DNA of 64,000 nt, taken from NCBI GenBank assembly GCA_943846745.1, contig OX044360.1:310001-374000 (forward strand). The letters are read 5' to 3'. Numbering within the stretch: position 1 is the first letter of the stretch; every line of letters begins with the position of its first letter. Below, piece by piece: positions 26,108-35,171 of this stretch. A program made the translations under genes and the position numbers. The DNA is from Opacimonas sp002292215. Lineage in GTDB: Bacteria > Pseudomonadota > Gammaproteobacteria > Enterobacterales > Alteromonadaceae. The notes under the pieces are model-generated. The model made no database searches. It was given only the letters and a program-made list of their open reading frames with translations, and had not been told where the DNA came from.

Positions 26108-27609
26108 TCTTCTGTTTCATCGAGGTCATCATCGAGCGCATCATCAACTAAGGCACCCCAGATATCATGATCATCGCTGTGGATGATTTCGGCCCAAACG
26201 CGGCTACCAATTTCAACATCAAACACGCCATTTAAATGCACAACACCATCAACTTCTGGTGCATCGGCATAACATCGACCGACAGCACCTTCGGATGTCA
26301 CTTCATCAATCACAATTTGGTATTCTTTACCGATACGAGTTTTTAGACGTTCGGCACTAATTTGGCTTTGTACTTCCATAAAGCGTTGTAAACGGTCTTC
26401 TTTTACTTCTTCAGGAATATGATCAGGTAATGCATTGGCTGTCGCACCTTCAACCGGTGAATATTTAAAACACCCCACGCGATCAATTTGTGCTTCTTGT
26501 AAAAATGCTAATAACTCTTCAAATTCTTCTTCAGTTTCACCTGGAAAGCCAACAATAAAAGTAGAGCGAATAATCAATTCTGGACAGATTTCACGCCATT
26601 TTTGAATACGTTCAATCGTGCGGTCGGCAGAGCCAGGACGCTTCATTAAACGTAAAATACGTTTAGAGGCATGTTGAAAAGGGATATCCAAATACGGTAA
26701 GACTTTACCTTCATTCATTAGTGGAATTAAGTTATCAACATGCGGATAAGGATAGACGTAATGTAAGCGTACCCACATATCCATCGTGCCGAGTTGTTCA
26801 CATAACTGCTGCATGTGGGTTTTAACGGGCACACCATCCCAAAAATCAGTCTTGTATTTTACATCTACGCCATAGGCACTGGTATCTTGTGAGATAACTA
26901 GTAGCTCGTTGACGCCAGCCGCTTTAAGACGTTTGGCTTCATTGAGTACTTCGCCCACGGGACGAGAGACCAAATCACCACGCATTGATGGGATGATACA
27001 AAACGTACAACGGTGATTACAGCCTTCAGATATTTTGAGGTAAGCGTAATGTTTTGGTGTTAATTTAACGCCATGATCAGGGACTAAATTCAAGTAAGGG
27101 TTATGCGCAGGTTTAGGTAAATGCTCATGTACTTGCTCAACAACGGCTGCATAAGCATGTGGTCCCGTAATCGACAAAACGTTAGGATGTATTTGACGAA
27201 TTTCGTCTTCTTTTACGCCTAAACAACCGGTCACAATGACCTTGCCGTTTTCAGCTAATGCTTCACCAATAGTATCAAGTGATTCCTCTACTGCCGAATC
27301 AATAAAGCCACAGGTATTGACGATCACCAAATCGGCATCTTTATAGGTAGAAACAACATCATAACCTTCAGTACGTAATTGCGTTAAAATCCGCTCAGAA
27401 TCGACTAAGTTCTTAGGACAGCCCAATGATACAAAACCAATTCGTCCTGCATCTGGCGCAATCTGAGAAACATCAATAGACTGTTCGGATGCCAACCCAT
27501 CAATCACTTTTTTAGGATTAGATAGGGTCGTGGTTTTCTTGGCAATTCCCTCATTTGCTTTAGAAGCGGATGGTGATGTGTGTTGAGGGTCAAATTTTTC
27601 TACGGTCAT
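26104..27609 (-). CDS. rimO: Ribosomal protein S12 methylthiotransferase RimO
   Basis: RimO is a radical-SAM enzyme that methylthiolates an aspartate of ribosomal protein S12. From the chosen ATG the protein is 501 aa. The first [4Fe-4S] domain starts at IGFVSLGCPKNLVDSERI, the radical-SAM cluster is Cys197-x3-Cys201-x2-Cys204 in GCNHRCTFC, and a TRAM domain ends the protein. The start at 27609 (MTVEKFD) is chosen because the frame further upstream encodes an unlikely His- and Tyr-rich stretch. Even so, about 50 residues precede the conserved part, compared with under ten in E. coli, and there is an acidic DDALDDDLDETED tail. Confidence 0.93.
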   Translation of the reverse strand: MTVEKFDPQHTSPSASKANEGIAKKTTTLSNPKKVIDGLASEQSIDVSQIAPDAGRIGFVSLGCPKNLVDSERILTQLRTEGYDVVSTYKDADLVIVNTCGFIDSAVEESLDTIGEALAENGKVIVTGCLGVKEDEIRQIHPNVLSITGPHAYAAVVEQVHEHLPKPAHNPYLNLVPDHGVKLTPKHYAYLKISEGCNHRCTFCIIPSMRGDLVSRPVGEVLNEAKRLKAAGVNELLVISQDTSAYGVDVKYKTDFWDGVPVKTHMQQLCEQLGTMDMWVRLHYVYPYPHVDNLIPLMNEGKVLPYLDIPFQHASKRILRLMKRPGSADRTIERIQKWREICPELIIRSTFIVGFPGETEEEFEELLAFLQEAQIDRVGCFKYSPVEGATANALPDHIPEEVKEDRLQRFMEVQSQISAERLKTRIGKEYQIVIDEVTSEGAVGRCYADAPEVDGVVHLNGVFDVEIGSRVWAEIIHSDDHDIWGALVDDALDDDLDETED

Positions 27610-27851
27610 AGTATGCTCTGCTGCCTTTATTGCAAATTCAAGATCATTGGCTGATGCTTTTTGTTTTATGCGCAGTATTATACAGGAATGTCGGTGAGCG
27701 TGATAGTAATAGTAGATGTTACTCAATTCTACAATACCTACTGGCATGCAGTGCAATGCTGAATTTATATTCGATAAATGGCTGTTGGGATGATTAAGTG
27801 AATATTGGTGCTATATCACTTATAATATGCAAAATTTCAGGAATTAATATC

Positions 27852-29108
27852 ATGTCGTTTAGTTCGTTAGGGTTATGTAAAGCAATAGTTGAAAACGTAA
27901 CAAAGCAGGGGTATACCTCACCAACAGATATTCAGGCTCGGGCTATTCCTGTTGTACTAAAGCAACAAGATGTTGTGGCCATAGCTCATACAGGCACTGG
28001 CAAGACCGCTAGTTTTACGCTACCTATAATAGAGCTTTTGAGTAACGATATATCTAAGACAGTCTTGGCTTCTGGAGAAGTAAGCGCTTTGATCATTGCA
28101 CCTACCCGTGAACTTGCTGCTCAAGTATTAGCCAATATTAATACCTACCAGCAACACATTAATCTGCGCAGTGTTGCAGTGTATGGTGGAGTACGCATCG
28201 AACCACAATTAGATGCTTTAGCGCAAGGAGTTGATATATTAGTGGCAACACCTGGACGATTAATTGACCTGTATAATCGACAAGCGGTTAATTTTGATGC
28301 GCTACAAATATTGGTATTGGATGAAGCTGATCGTATGTTAGATCTCGGCTTTATTGATGATATTAAGCATATTCAAACCTGCCTTCCGAAAAAACGACAA
28401 ACATTGATGTTTTCGGCCACCTTTTCCAAAGCAATAAAAGCGCTTGCTCAAACCATGTTACATCAACCTATATTTATCGATGTCGCTACTGGGCATAACC
28501 CAACCAAAAATATCAAACAACAACTGTACGCAGTCGATAAAGCACGTAAACATGAAATGTTGCTGTATTTACTTAAGCAGAATAATTGGCGTCAGGTGTT
28601 GGTGTTTTGCCGAACCAAACGTGGTGCAGATAATTTAGTCGCTGAACTTGCTCAAGCTAATGTTAAAGCAAAATCGATTCACGCCAACCGAACTCAACAT
28701 GCCAGAACCATCGCTTTAGATGGGTTTAGAGACGGTTCTTTGAGGGTTTTAGTGGCGACTGATATTGCAGCTAGAGGCATTGATATCGACGATTTACCTT
28801 GTGTGATTAATGTCGATTTACCGTATGTTGCTGCTGATTATGTGCACCGGATCGGTCGCACGGGCAGAGCAGGGGCACAAGGAGTAGCCATATCATTATT
28901 CAGTGAGGACGAGCTTAAGCCGTTGATTGCAATTGAACGGCTAACAGGTAAGACTTTTAAGCGAGAAACGATGATAGGTTTTGCGTTAACCCCTTCAAGT
29001 AAAGTGAAAGATGATGACGATGAGTATGGTAATTTTGAACCCAACAAGGTAAATAAACCTCGCCGTCGCAGCTTATCGGATCGACCCGCTAAACGAAGAC
29101 GAAAATAA
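27852..29108 (+). CDS. rhlE: DEAD-box RNA helicase, RhlE type
   Basis: This is an ATP-dependent RNA helicase of the ribosome-assembly and RNA-decay group. The 418 aa protein begins MSFSSLGL like RhlE, has a Q motif (QGYTSPTDIQ), motif I AHTGTGKT at 45-52, PTRELA, DEAD at 157-160, SAT, RGIDIDD and HRIGRTGRAG. It ends in a basic Arg/Lys-rich tail, short compared with E. coli RhlE. The ATG at 27852 is preferred over one at 27798 because of homology and CAGGA at 27838-27842. It is divergent from rimO. Confidence 0.88.
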   Translation: MSFSSLGLCKAIVENVTKQGYTSPTDIQARAIPVVLKQQDVVAIAHTGTGKTASFTLPIIELLSNDISKTVLASGEVSALIIAPTRELAAQVLANINTYQQHINLRSVAVYGGVRIEPQLDALAQGVDILVATPGRLIDLYNRQAVNFDALQILVLDEADRMLDLGFIDDIKHIQTCLPKKRQTLMFSATFSKAIKALAQTMLHQPIFIDVATGHNPTKNIKQQLYAVDKARKHEMLLYLLKQNNWRQVLVFCRTKRGADNLVAELAQANVKAKSIHANRTQHARTIALDGFRDGSLRVLVATDIAARGIDIDDLPCVINVDLPYVAADYVHRIGRTGRAGAQGVAISLFSEDELKPLIAIERLTGKTFKRETMIGFALTPSSKVKDDDDEYGNFEPNKVNKPRRRSLSDRPAKRRRK

Positions 29109-29138
29109 ATCATTATCGATTTTACTTTTGACAGTGAA

Positions 29139-29804
29139 TTAGTTCTGTTGTACTGGAAGCAAAGAAAGGTGATCATTCAGCCATTGTTCTAATTGTAATT
29201 TATCATGGACTAAGATTGCCCCATAAGAGGTGGAAACCAGGTTTAACATAGTTAATTTACTTAATGCTTTGTGGCTACTTAATAGAGTAACAGCCAATAA
29301 TTCTGCACAATCGCTTTGGCGAATTTTGATGGTGTTTAACGTCGGTTGTGTACATTGCTTATAGAGTATTTTAGCCAATCTGACATGAGTCGGTAAGCGC
29401 CGATGATCATCCATCATCTCTAAGGCCATATTGAGTTTGATAGCTAATGAGGTCAACAGATAAGTATTAAATTCCGGCACGTTAGCATTCATCCAATTAA
29501 ATGCTTGGTGGTTAAGGTGTGTTAAGACCACATCCGTGTGAGCTTCTGAATGATGGGTACGCGGTTGCTCTACAAGTAACGTGACTTCACCAAAACTGTC
29601 TCCACGTTGTAAATACGACGTCAATTGATATTGACCGTCTAAGCCATAATTACCGACTTTGACCTGGCCGGTTTGCACTATATTTAAGCCTGGGCGAGCA
29701 TCACCGCGTTGATGGATCAGTTGACCTTGACTAAATGTTTTACGATCGCCGTGTTGTGCGCATAACGCAAGTAAGGTGTCGTTCATGGTTCTTGAGTAAT
29801 TCAT
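29139..29804 (-). CDS. Crp/Fnr-family transcriptional regulator
   Basis: The 221 aa protein has an N-terminal cyclic-nucleotide-binding-like beta barrel (about residues 20-120, with GQLIHQRGD and RGDSFGEVTLL), a dimerisation helix and a C-terminal winged helix-turn-helix (about 160-205, IRQSDCAELLAVTLLSSHKAL). No Fnr-type cysteine cluster is seen at the N-terminus. The effector is unknown. It is divergent from the fatty acid hydroxylase gene, with an inverted repeat in the 101-base gap, so it may regulate that gene and itself. M7 is a possible alternative start. Confidence 0.85.
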   Translation of the reverse strand: MNYSRTMNDTLLALCAQHGDRKTFSQGQLIHQRGDARPGLNIVQTGQVKVGNYGLDGQYQLTSYLQRGDSFGEVTLLVEQPRTHHSEAHTDVVLTHLNHQAFNWMNANVPEFNTYLLTSLAIKLNMALEMMDDHRRLPTHVRLAKILYKQCTQPTLNTIKIRQSDCAELLAVTLLSSHKALSKLTMLNLVSTSYGAILVHDKLQLEQWLNDHLSLLPVQQN

Positions 29805-29822
29805 TTTACGATTTTAATACAA

Positions 29823-29872
29823 AACTCTCACAAATGTATATAAGTATATTTTTCAGTGTTGTGTTGAGAGTT
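29823..29872. promoter_or_regulatory. Inverted repeat between crp-like and hydroxylase genes
   Basis: AACTCTCA (29823-29830) and its exact complement TGAGAGTT (29865-29872) flank an AT-rich centre containing TATAAG-like boxes. The arms extend imperfectly with CAA and TTG. The pairing with a divergent regulator gene suggests operator half-sites, but this is inference. Confidence 0.4.
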
Positions 29873-29905
29873 ATGCTGTACCTGTTAATTAAAGAGAAAT
29901 AAATT

Positions 29906-30751
29906 ATGTCTTATCAATATGCTATTTTAGCTGTTTTTGTAATATTTGCGATTGCCGAAGCGCGCAACGGAAAATTATTCAAAAAAGCCACAGAAGTAAA
30001 AAGCGATGGGATGGTAGAACTCATGAGTTCGATTTTACTATTTGTGTTTACTCAACCTGTCGTTTTATTTACATCGGGATTTTTGGCTGCACTCACGTTT
30101 CCGCAATATGCTGGTGTTTTAGCTGATACTTCCATTTGGCTTCAGATTGGCTTATTACTCATTTTTGATGATTTGTTGCAATACTGGTGGCATAGAGCAT
30201 CACACAACTCCCGTTTTTTATATTTTTTACACCGTGCCCATCACAATGCCAAATACATGAGTGTGCGTATTGTGTATCGTAATAATTTCTTTTATTACTT
30301 GTTCATGCCGTCTATCTGGTGTTCAGGCATATTAATTTATTTGGGCCTAGGTTGGGTTTACGCCGCTTACTTGGTCTTTAAATTGACGGTTATTACAGGA
30401 GCCCATTCAGAATGGAAATGGGATCGCAGTATGTACAAATTAGCTGCTCAATACCCGATACTAGAACCTATTGTATGGGTAATTGAACGAACGATATCGA
30501 CTCCATCAACTCACAGTGCCCATCACGGTTTAACGATGGAGGATGGTGTGACCAATTATAAAGGTAACTACGGTAATTTATTATTCTTTTGGGATGTATT
30601 GTTTGGTACTGCGCATATTACACGTCGTTATCCTGAAAATTATGGTATCGAGGGCATGCGCAAAGCGGAATGGCTAGAGCAGTTATTTTGGCCAATTATT
30701 AAGTCGCAGAAAAAAGCAAAACCAGTGGCGTCTGCACCAGTTGTTGAATAA
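29906..30751 (+). CDS. Fatty acid hydroxylase / sterol desaturase family protein
   Basis: This is an integral-membrane di-iron enzyme of the fatty acid hydroxylase superfamily, acting on lipid or carotenoid-type substrates that cannot be named from sequence. The 281 aa protein has several membrane helices and the histidine clusters that bind iron: His96 and His100 (WWHRASHN), His109, His112 and His113 (HRAHHN), His167, and His203, His206 and His207 (THSAHHG). AAAGAGA before the ATG is the ribosome binding site. The adjacent divergent Crp-like gene may control it. Confidence 0.88.
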   Translation: MSYQYAILAVFVIFAIAEARNGKLFKKATEVKSDGMVELMSSILLFVFTQPVVLFTSGFLAALTFPQYAGVLADTSIWLQIGLLLIFDDLLQYWWHRASHNSRFLYFLHRAHHNAKYMSVRIVYRNNFFYYLFMPSIWCSGILIYLGLGWVYAAYLVFKLTVITGAHSEWKWDRSMYKLAAQYPILEPIVWVIERTISTPSTHSAHHGLTMEDGVTNYKGNYGNLLFFWDVLFGTAHITRRYPENYGIEGMRKAEWLEQLFWPIIKSQKKAKPVASAPVVE

Positions 30752-30792
30752 CACCCTGTCAGTTTATGTTAATTCCAGTATAATCGGGTCAT

Positions 30793-31260
30793 ATGACTCG
30801 ATTACCTCTCCCTTTACACTGCTACGATGATGCTGGGCGGATTGTTCCGCCTCGTTCGTTATGGTGGATGTTAGTATTTTTAGCAAAAAGCTGGCTGATT
30901 TTTATCGGCTCGGTCACTATTCGAGGCAAAGAAAGCGAAATCCTTGCGTTTTGGTATCCGCAAAAAGCCGACTTGTATCTAGCATTAGCGTTAGGATTAC
31001 CTGCATTAATTGCGATGTTGCTGTGCAGTAATCGTGAGCGACTATGGCAACGTAACCTAAATAAGTGGGTGTATATTGTGTTCGCTTGTTTAGTTTTGGC
31101 GAGTATTGGGCAGTTAACACATTATGTACTGCGCTTAGTGAATACTCAATTTGTGTATGACCATGCAACCGCAATGGGCTTAATAGGTACATTGCTGGTT
31201 GTCGGCTATACCTTACGCAGTCGTCATTTACGCTTAATGTACCGTGACTGGAAAGCTTAA
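30793..31260 (+). CDS. DUF2919 inner-membrane protein (YfeZ-like)
   Basis: This 155 aa protein has four hydrophobic helices (about residues 24-42, 62-80, 91-110 and 124-141). The N-terminal pattern CYDDAGRIVPPRSLWWMLVFLAKSW resembles the DUF2919 family that includes E. coli YfeZ. The role of the family is unknown. Its stop codon overlaps the stop of the convergent next gene (CTTAAG). No strong ribosome binding site precedes the ATG. Confidence 0.65.
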   Translation: MTRLPLPLHCYDDAGRIVPPRSLWWMLVFLAKSWLIFIGSVTIRGKESEILAFWYPQKADLYLALALGLPALIAMLLCSNRERLWQRNLNKWVYIVFACLVLASIGQLTHYVLRLVNTQFVYDHATAMGLIGTLLVVGYTLRSRHLRLMYRDWKA

Positions 31261-31667
31261 GATTGGCAGTTTTTGATGGCTTGAAGTAAATATTTATGGA
31301 CGCTTAACGTATTATCAATCGCCAAACGCTCGTAACAAATACCGGTAAAGGCAAACGATTTATCCTGAAAAACCACCATGACGATTTCTTGGTCGTCCTC
31401 TTGTCTAAATTCCCAATCACCACCTACGACTTGTCTAAACACTTCCCCAACATAAGCCCCATAGATATTACATAATGTAAATAGACCTTGATCTTCCAAC
31501 GCTTGATCAGCATAACGGTCTACAAACCCTGATAAAATATCATCAATTAATGCCACACTATCAACACTTTTATCAAGGTGAATATTGAACTCTTCGAGTG
31601 ATATAAGTATTGCATCAGCGGACGCTTGTTCCATAAGCTCAGTGATTTCTTGGTTGGTCAATGACAT
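31257..31667 (-). CDS. Hypothetical cytoplasmic protein
   Basis: This acidic 136 aa protein has no signal peptide or membrane segment. The pattern LCNIYGAYVGEVFRQVVGGDWEF resembles small immunity-like or DUF3806-like proteins in which a glycine-tryptophan follows a helix, but I cannot assign a family. It lies two bases downstream of the LysR-family gene on the same strand, so the two are likely co-transcribed. Confidence 0.6.
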   Translation of the reverse strand: MSLTNQEITELMEQASADAILISLEEFNIHLDKSVDSVALIDDILSGFVDRYADQALEDQGLFTLCNIYGAYVGEVFRQVVGGDWEFRQEDDQEIVMVVFQDKSFAFTGICYERLAIDNTLSVHKYLLQAIKNCQS

Positions 31668-31669
31668 GA

Positions 31670-32581
31670 TTAATCCTTTGTGTCTGGTGCCAGCGATATA
31701 TTGCGGTGTTGTAAAATTAAATCGGCTAATAACTGCGAACTTGGTCCTATATTATCAGGTTGTGGAATAATTAGAAATGATGTGTAGCGTTTGTGCGTTG
31801 ATCCATTAATATTTAACAGTTGTAATCTACCTGAGGTGATATGCTCTGCAACCAAATACTCAGGTAACCAACAAAATCCCACTTTACGTAATAGTAAATC
31901 AATGGCTGTTGAAAACTGCGATACCGTCCACCGATTTTCAGATTTTAACCAACCGGAATTTTCTTTTGGTTGGTTAGAGGTATCTTTAATGACGAGTTGT
32001 AAATGACGAGATAACGCATCGGGATCGATAGGTGATGGAATATGGGTAATTGGATGTTGAGGATGGCACACCGCCACAAAAGTCACTTCAGCAAAAGGTT
32101 CACCTAAAAAACCTTTCGGAATTTGATGGGCAATCGCTAAATCGACTTTGTGCTGGGTGATCGCATCATCGGTACCGGTTAAGACGGTATCTATCATGGT
32201 AAGGCGCGAACCTCGACATTCAGGTAAAAATTCTTCAAGGGCTGGATAAAGCAAACGTTTATCAAAAGCTAAATCAATCGCTAGGGTGATTTCTGGCTCC
32301 CATGCTTGATTGATATTGACGGCAAGTGCTTCTAAAGCTTCAACATTATCAGTTAAATTACGTGAACGACGCAACATAACTTCGCCAGCAGGCGTTAGAA
32401 ACGCTTTACGTCCTTTCACTTCTAAAAGTTGCACATCAAGTAAGTTTTGCAACTTTGCAACGGCATGATTTAACGAGGATTGGCTTTTATTCAGATAGTC
32501 GGCAGCTTTAGCATAGCCACCATGATCGACGACAGCTTGTAATATCCGCCATTGCTCTAAGGTTGTTTTAGGTCGATACAT
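31670..32581 (-). CDS. LysR-family transcriptional regulator
   Basis: The 303 aa protein has the LysR helix-turn-helix at about residues 8-65 (LEQWRILQAVVDHGGYAKAADYLNKSQSSLNHAVAKLQ) and a C-terminal substrate-binding-like effector domain. Target and inducer are not evident. It lies in a minus-strand run with the VTT-type membrane gene four bases upstream and the small acidic gene immediately downstream, which suggests an operon rather than the usual divergent LysR arrangement. Confidence 0.9.
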   Translation of the reverse strand: MYRPKTTLEQWRILQAVVDHGGYAKAADYLNKSQSSLNHAVAKLQNLLDVQLLEVKGRKAFLTPAGEVMLRRSRNLTDNVEALEALAVNINQAWEPEITLAIDLAFDKRLLYPALEEFLPECRGSRLTMIDTVLTGTDDAITQHKVDLAIAHQIPKGFLGEPFAEVTFVAVCHPQHPITHIPSPIDPDALSRHLQLVIKDTSNQPKENSGWLKSENRWTVSQFSTAIDLLLRKVGFCWLPEYLVAEHITSGRLQLLNINGSTHKRYTSFLIIPQPDNIGPSSQLLADLILQHRNISLAPDTKD

Positions 32582-32585
32582 AGTT

Positions 32586-33248
32586 TTATAGGGCTAAATG
32601 TTTACGATAGTCCAATATTAACGCAATGATTAACCAAATAGATACAGCCACCATTAAAAAGGTAGTATTTTCTGCAAGTTGCATGACTTCTTCACTCAAT
32701 GCTGCGGTAGCAAAGATAAGCGCTAAATAATAAGGTAGATTTAATATTCCAGCTAAGCCAATGATTTTTCGACTACGCTTTAATGCGCCTTGAGTTACCA
32801 TAAAAAATGCTAATGAGTTAATGTGGATCATGGCGATGAGTAATGATTTGACACTCACAGGTTGAACAGCGCTAGCTTGCGCGTTGGAAAAATTATTTCT
32901 GGACAAACGATTGTTACTAGCACGACGTCCAATTTCATAATTGATGAATGAACCTAAGGTTGCTCCGACCACCATTGCTATAGTGAGTTTAATAATATCA
33001 CTGGTGGTTGGGTTTGCGCCTACCACTAACAAAACAGCGAAAAACTGGCCTGGGAAATAAAATCCCACATAAACAATAGATTCAAGCAATATAATCAACA
33101 AAATTAATGTATAAAAATACTCGCCCGCAGCATCTTTTAGCATGGTCAAAAGCGCCATGCCGGGTGGTACGACATCAAAATTAATCAGCGTTTGTAACAC
33201 AATCAGTGCAATCAGCGCGGTGATGGGTAAGGACGAATAATATTTCAA
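32586..33248 (-). CDS. DedA/VTT-like membrane protein
   Basis: The 220 aa protein has about five membrane helices. The stretch with ESIVYVGFYFPGQFFAVLL followed by GATLGSFINYEIGRRAS resembles the DedA/SNARE-associated (VTT) family, in which a glutamate, a PG pair and a YxxGR motif are conserved. DedA proteins include undecaprenyl-phosphate and lipid flippases, but this member is divergent and its substrate is unknown. It is the first gene of the run into the LysR regulator. Confidence 0.55.
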   Translation of the reverse strand: MKYYSSLPITALIALIVLQTLINFDVVPPGMALLTMLKDAAGEYFYTLILLIILLESIVYVGFYFPGQFFAVLLVVGANPTTSDIIKLTIAMVVGATLGSFINYEIGRRASNNRLSRNNFSNAQASAVQPVSVKSLLIAMIHINSLAFFMVTQGALKRSRKIIGLAGILNLPYYLALIFATAALSEEVMQLAENTTFLMVAVSIWLIIALILDYRKHLAL

Positions 33249-33341
33249 AAAGCACTCAGTATCTTAGCTGTATCTCGTAATGGTTATTACGTGATGGGTT
33301 CTGAAGGGATCATCTGCCTATGAATTCGATGACTGAGCTAG

Positions 33342-34118
33342 CTACCCTTTGATCCCTAAAAATTTATTAATTGCTTGTGCGACGGCAACAAAACCAAATG
33401 TCGCAGTGACAGCCACACTGGCACCAAAACCGGTTTCACAATCTAATTTAATAGCGCCTTGTGCACTGAGTTTTTGTTTACCTACAGTGCCATCACCTTG
33501 TGGGTAACGGAGTTGTTCGGTTGAATAAATACATTCGATACCAAAGCGACGTTGTGTGTTTTTACTGAAATTATAATCACGACGCAGGACCGAACGAAGT
33601 TTAGCTGCAAGCGGATCTTGAGTGGTTTTGGCTAAATCACCGGACGTCACTTGGCGCGGGTCAATTTGTCCTCCTGCACCACCAATGGTAATGATTTTGA
33701 TTTTATTCCGTTTACAATATGCGATCATTGCCGCTTTCGCAGTAATACTGTCAGTTGCATCGATCACCATGTCCATATCTGGCGTAATATAAGTGGCAAC
33801 ATTATCTGGCAACACAAAATCTTCGATGGTGAGCACGACACAGTCAGGGTTGATTTGTTTGATGCGTTGCGCCATAGCATCAACTTTTGCTTGACCGATA
33901 GTATCTTGCAAGGCATGTGATTGACGATTGGTGTTAGTAATACAAATATCATCAATGTCAATTAACGTAATGTGACCAACTCCGCTGCGAGCAAATCCTT
34001 CAGCAACCCAAGTTCCGACACCACCAATACCAACGACGGTAAAATGCGCTTGTTGTAATTTGGCTAATCCAGAGGCTTCATATAACCTTTCTATGCCACC
34101 AAAGCGTTGTTTATTCAT
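33342..34118 (-). CDS. tcdA: tRNA threonylcarbamoyladenosine dehydratase
   Basis: TcdA (CsdL) is an E1-like enzyme that uses ATP to cyclise t6A37 to ct6A in tRNAs reading ANN codons. The nucleotide-binding motif GIGGVGTWVAEGFARSGVG is near residue 30, followed by DIDDICITNTNRQ and the internal ITIGGAGGQIDP. Length 258 aa matches the family (268 in E. coli). The sulfur-transfer partner genes csdA and csdE are not adjacent. Confidence 0.93.
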   Translation of the reverse strand: MNKQRFGGIERLYEASGLAKLQQAHFTVVGIGGVGTWVAEGFARSGVGHITLIDIDDICITNTNRQSHALQDTIGQAKVDAMAQRIKQINPDCVVLTIEDFVLPDNVATYITPDMDMVIDATDSITAKAAMIAYCKRNKIKIITIGGAGGQIDPRQVTSGDLAKTTQDPLAAKLRSVLRRDYNFSKNTQRRFGIECIYSTEQLRYPQGDGTVGKQKLSAQGAIKLDCETGFGASVAVTATFGFVAVAQAINKFLGIKG

Positions 34119-34220
34119 TTATAGTTCTATTTTATTGGATTAACTAAGCGTAATTTTGCAAGTTACGTTCGATTAAAGATATGATTTAATGTTTATTATA
34201 CTTTTTTTATTTGGATTGTC

Positions 34221-35084
34221 ATGACTAACCTCAACTCTACAACACATTCGACACAAGCCTCTTCATCGATTAAACAACTATATCGTGGCGTTGCCACGCA
34301 AGATGGTGCGGGTGTCGCATTAACACGTATTATAGGTCAGGGCAGCCTGCCTCGATTAGATCCATTTTTAATGCTCGATGAATTTGGCTCGGATGAACCT
34401 CAGGATTATTTGGCTGGTTTCCCACCACACCCTCATCGAGGTTTTCAAACTGTCACGTATATGTTGCAGGGGAAAATGGGACACAAAGACTCCGTTGGTA
34501 ACACGGGATTAATCGAAGACGGCGGCTTGCAATGGATGAATGCGGGTAAAGGCATTATTCATGAAGAAATGCCGCAACAAACACAGGGGGTGTTACGTGG
34601 TTTTCAGTTGTGGGTCAATTTGCCAGCAGCACAAAAATTATCATCACCTGCTTATCATGATATACCAAGTCGTGATGTGCCTGAAGTTGAATTTTTAGGT
34701 GGGCTAGTACGTGTATTAGCCGGGGAACATAAAGGTATAAACGGCGCTGTTGTTGCACAAGCCGTAAAGCCACAATTTTTTGATATACATTTTACTTCAA
34801 CATCAACACTAACCGTCGATACCATACCTAAGCATAATGGATTTATATTTGTTTATGAAGGTCAGGTTGAAGTACAACAGCAAATTGCCGAGCAAGGTCA
34901 ATTAGCGTTGTTAGATATACATTCGTCGCTAACATTAAAGGCACAAGCCGGTACCCGCGTGATTTTTGTTTCGGGAGAGCCGATTAATGAGCCGGTGTGT
35001 CAACACGGGCCATTTGTGATGAATACGCAAGCTGAAATTGACCAAGCCATGCGTGATTATCGTGCTGGCACCTTGACGGATTAA
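34221..35084 (+). CDS. Pirin family protein
   Basis: Pirins are bicupin metalloproteins; bacterial members include quercetinases and metabolic regulators. The 287 aa protein has the N-terminal signature FPPHPHRGFQTVTYMLQG with the metal-binding histidines, then GGLQWMNAGKGIIHEEMP. The C-terminal cupin ends in EPINEPVCQHGPFVMNT. The substrate cannot be told. It is followed by a terminator-like hairpin, so it is probably monocistronic. Confidence 0.9.
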   Translation: MTNLNSTTHSTQASSSIKQLYRGVATQDGAGVALTRIIGQGSLPRLDPFLMLDEFGSDEPQDYLAGFPPHPHRGFQTVTYMLQGKMGHKDSVGNTGLIEDGGLQWMNAGKGIIHEEMPQQTQGVLRGFQLWVNLPAAQKLSSPAYHDIPSRDVPEVEFLGGLVRVLAGEHKGINGAVVAQAVKPQFFDIHFTSTSTLTVDTIPKHNGFIFVYEGQVEVQQQIAEQGQLALLDIHSSLTLKAQAGTRVIFVSGEPINEPVCQHGPFVMNTQAEIDQAMRDYRAGTLTD

Positions 35085-35110
35085 GCGATATATTGCCATT
35101 TATTTTAGAC

Positions 35111-35151
35111 AGAGTCAGGCAAACTATGCTTTACTTATTCTGACTCTTTTT
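35111..35151 (+). terminator. Terminator-like hairpin after pirin gene
   Basis: AGAGTCAG (35111-35118) pairs with CTGACTCT (35140-35147) across a 21-base loop, followed by a short T run. The loop is long but the position fits. Confidence 0.55.
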
Positions 35152-35171
35152 ATGTAAAGGATTACAACTTA

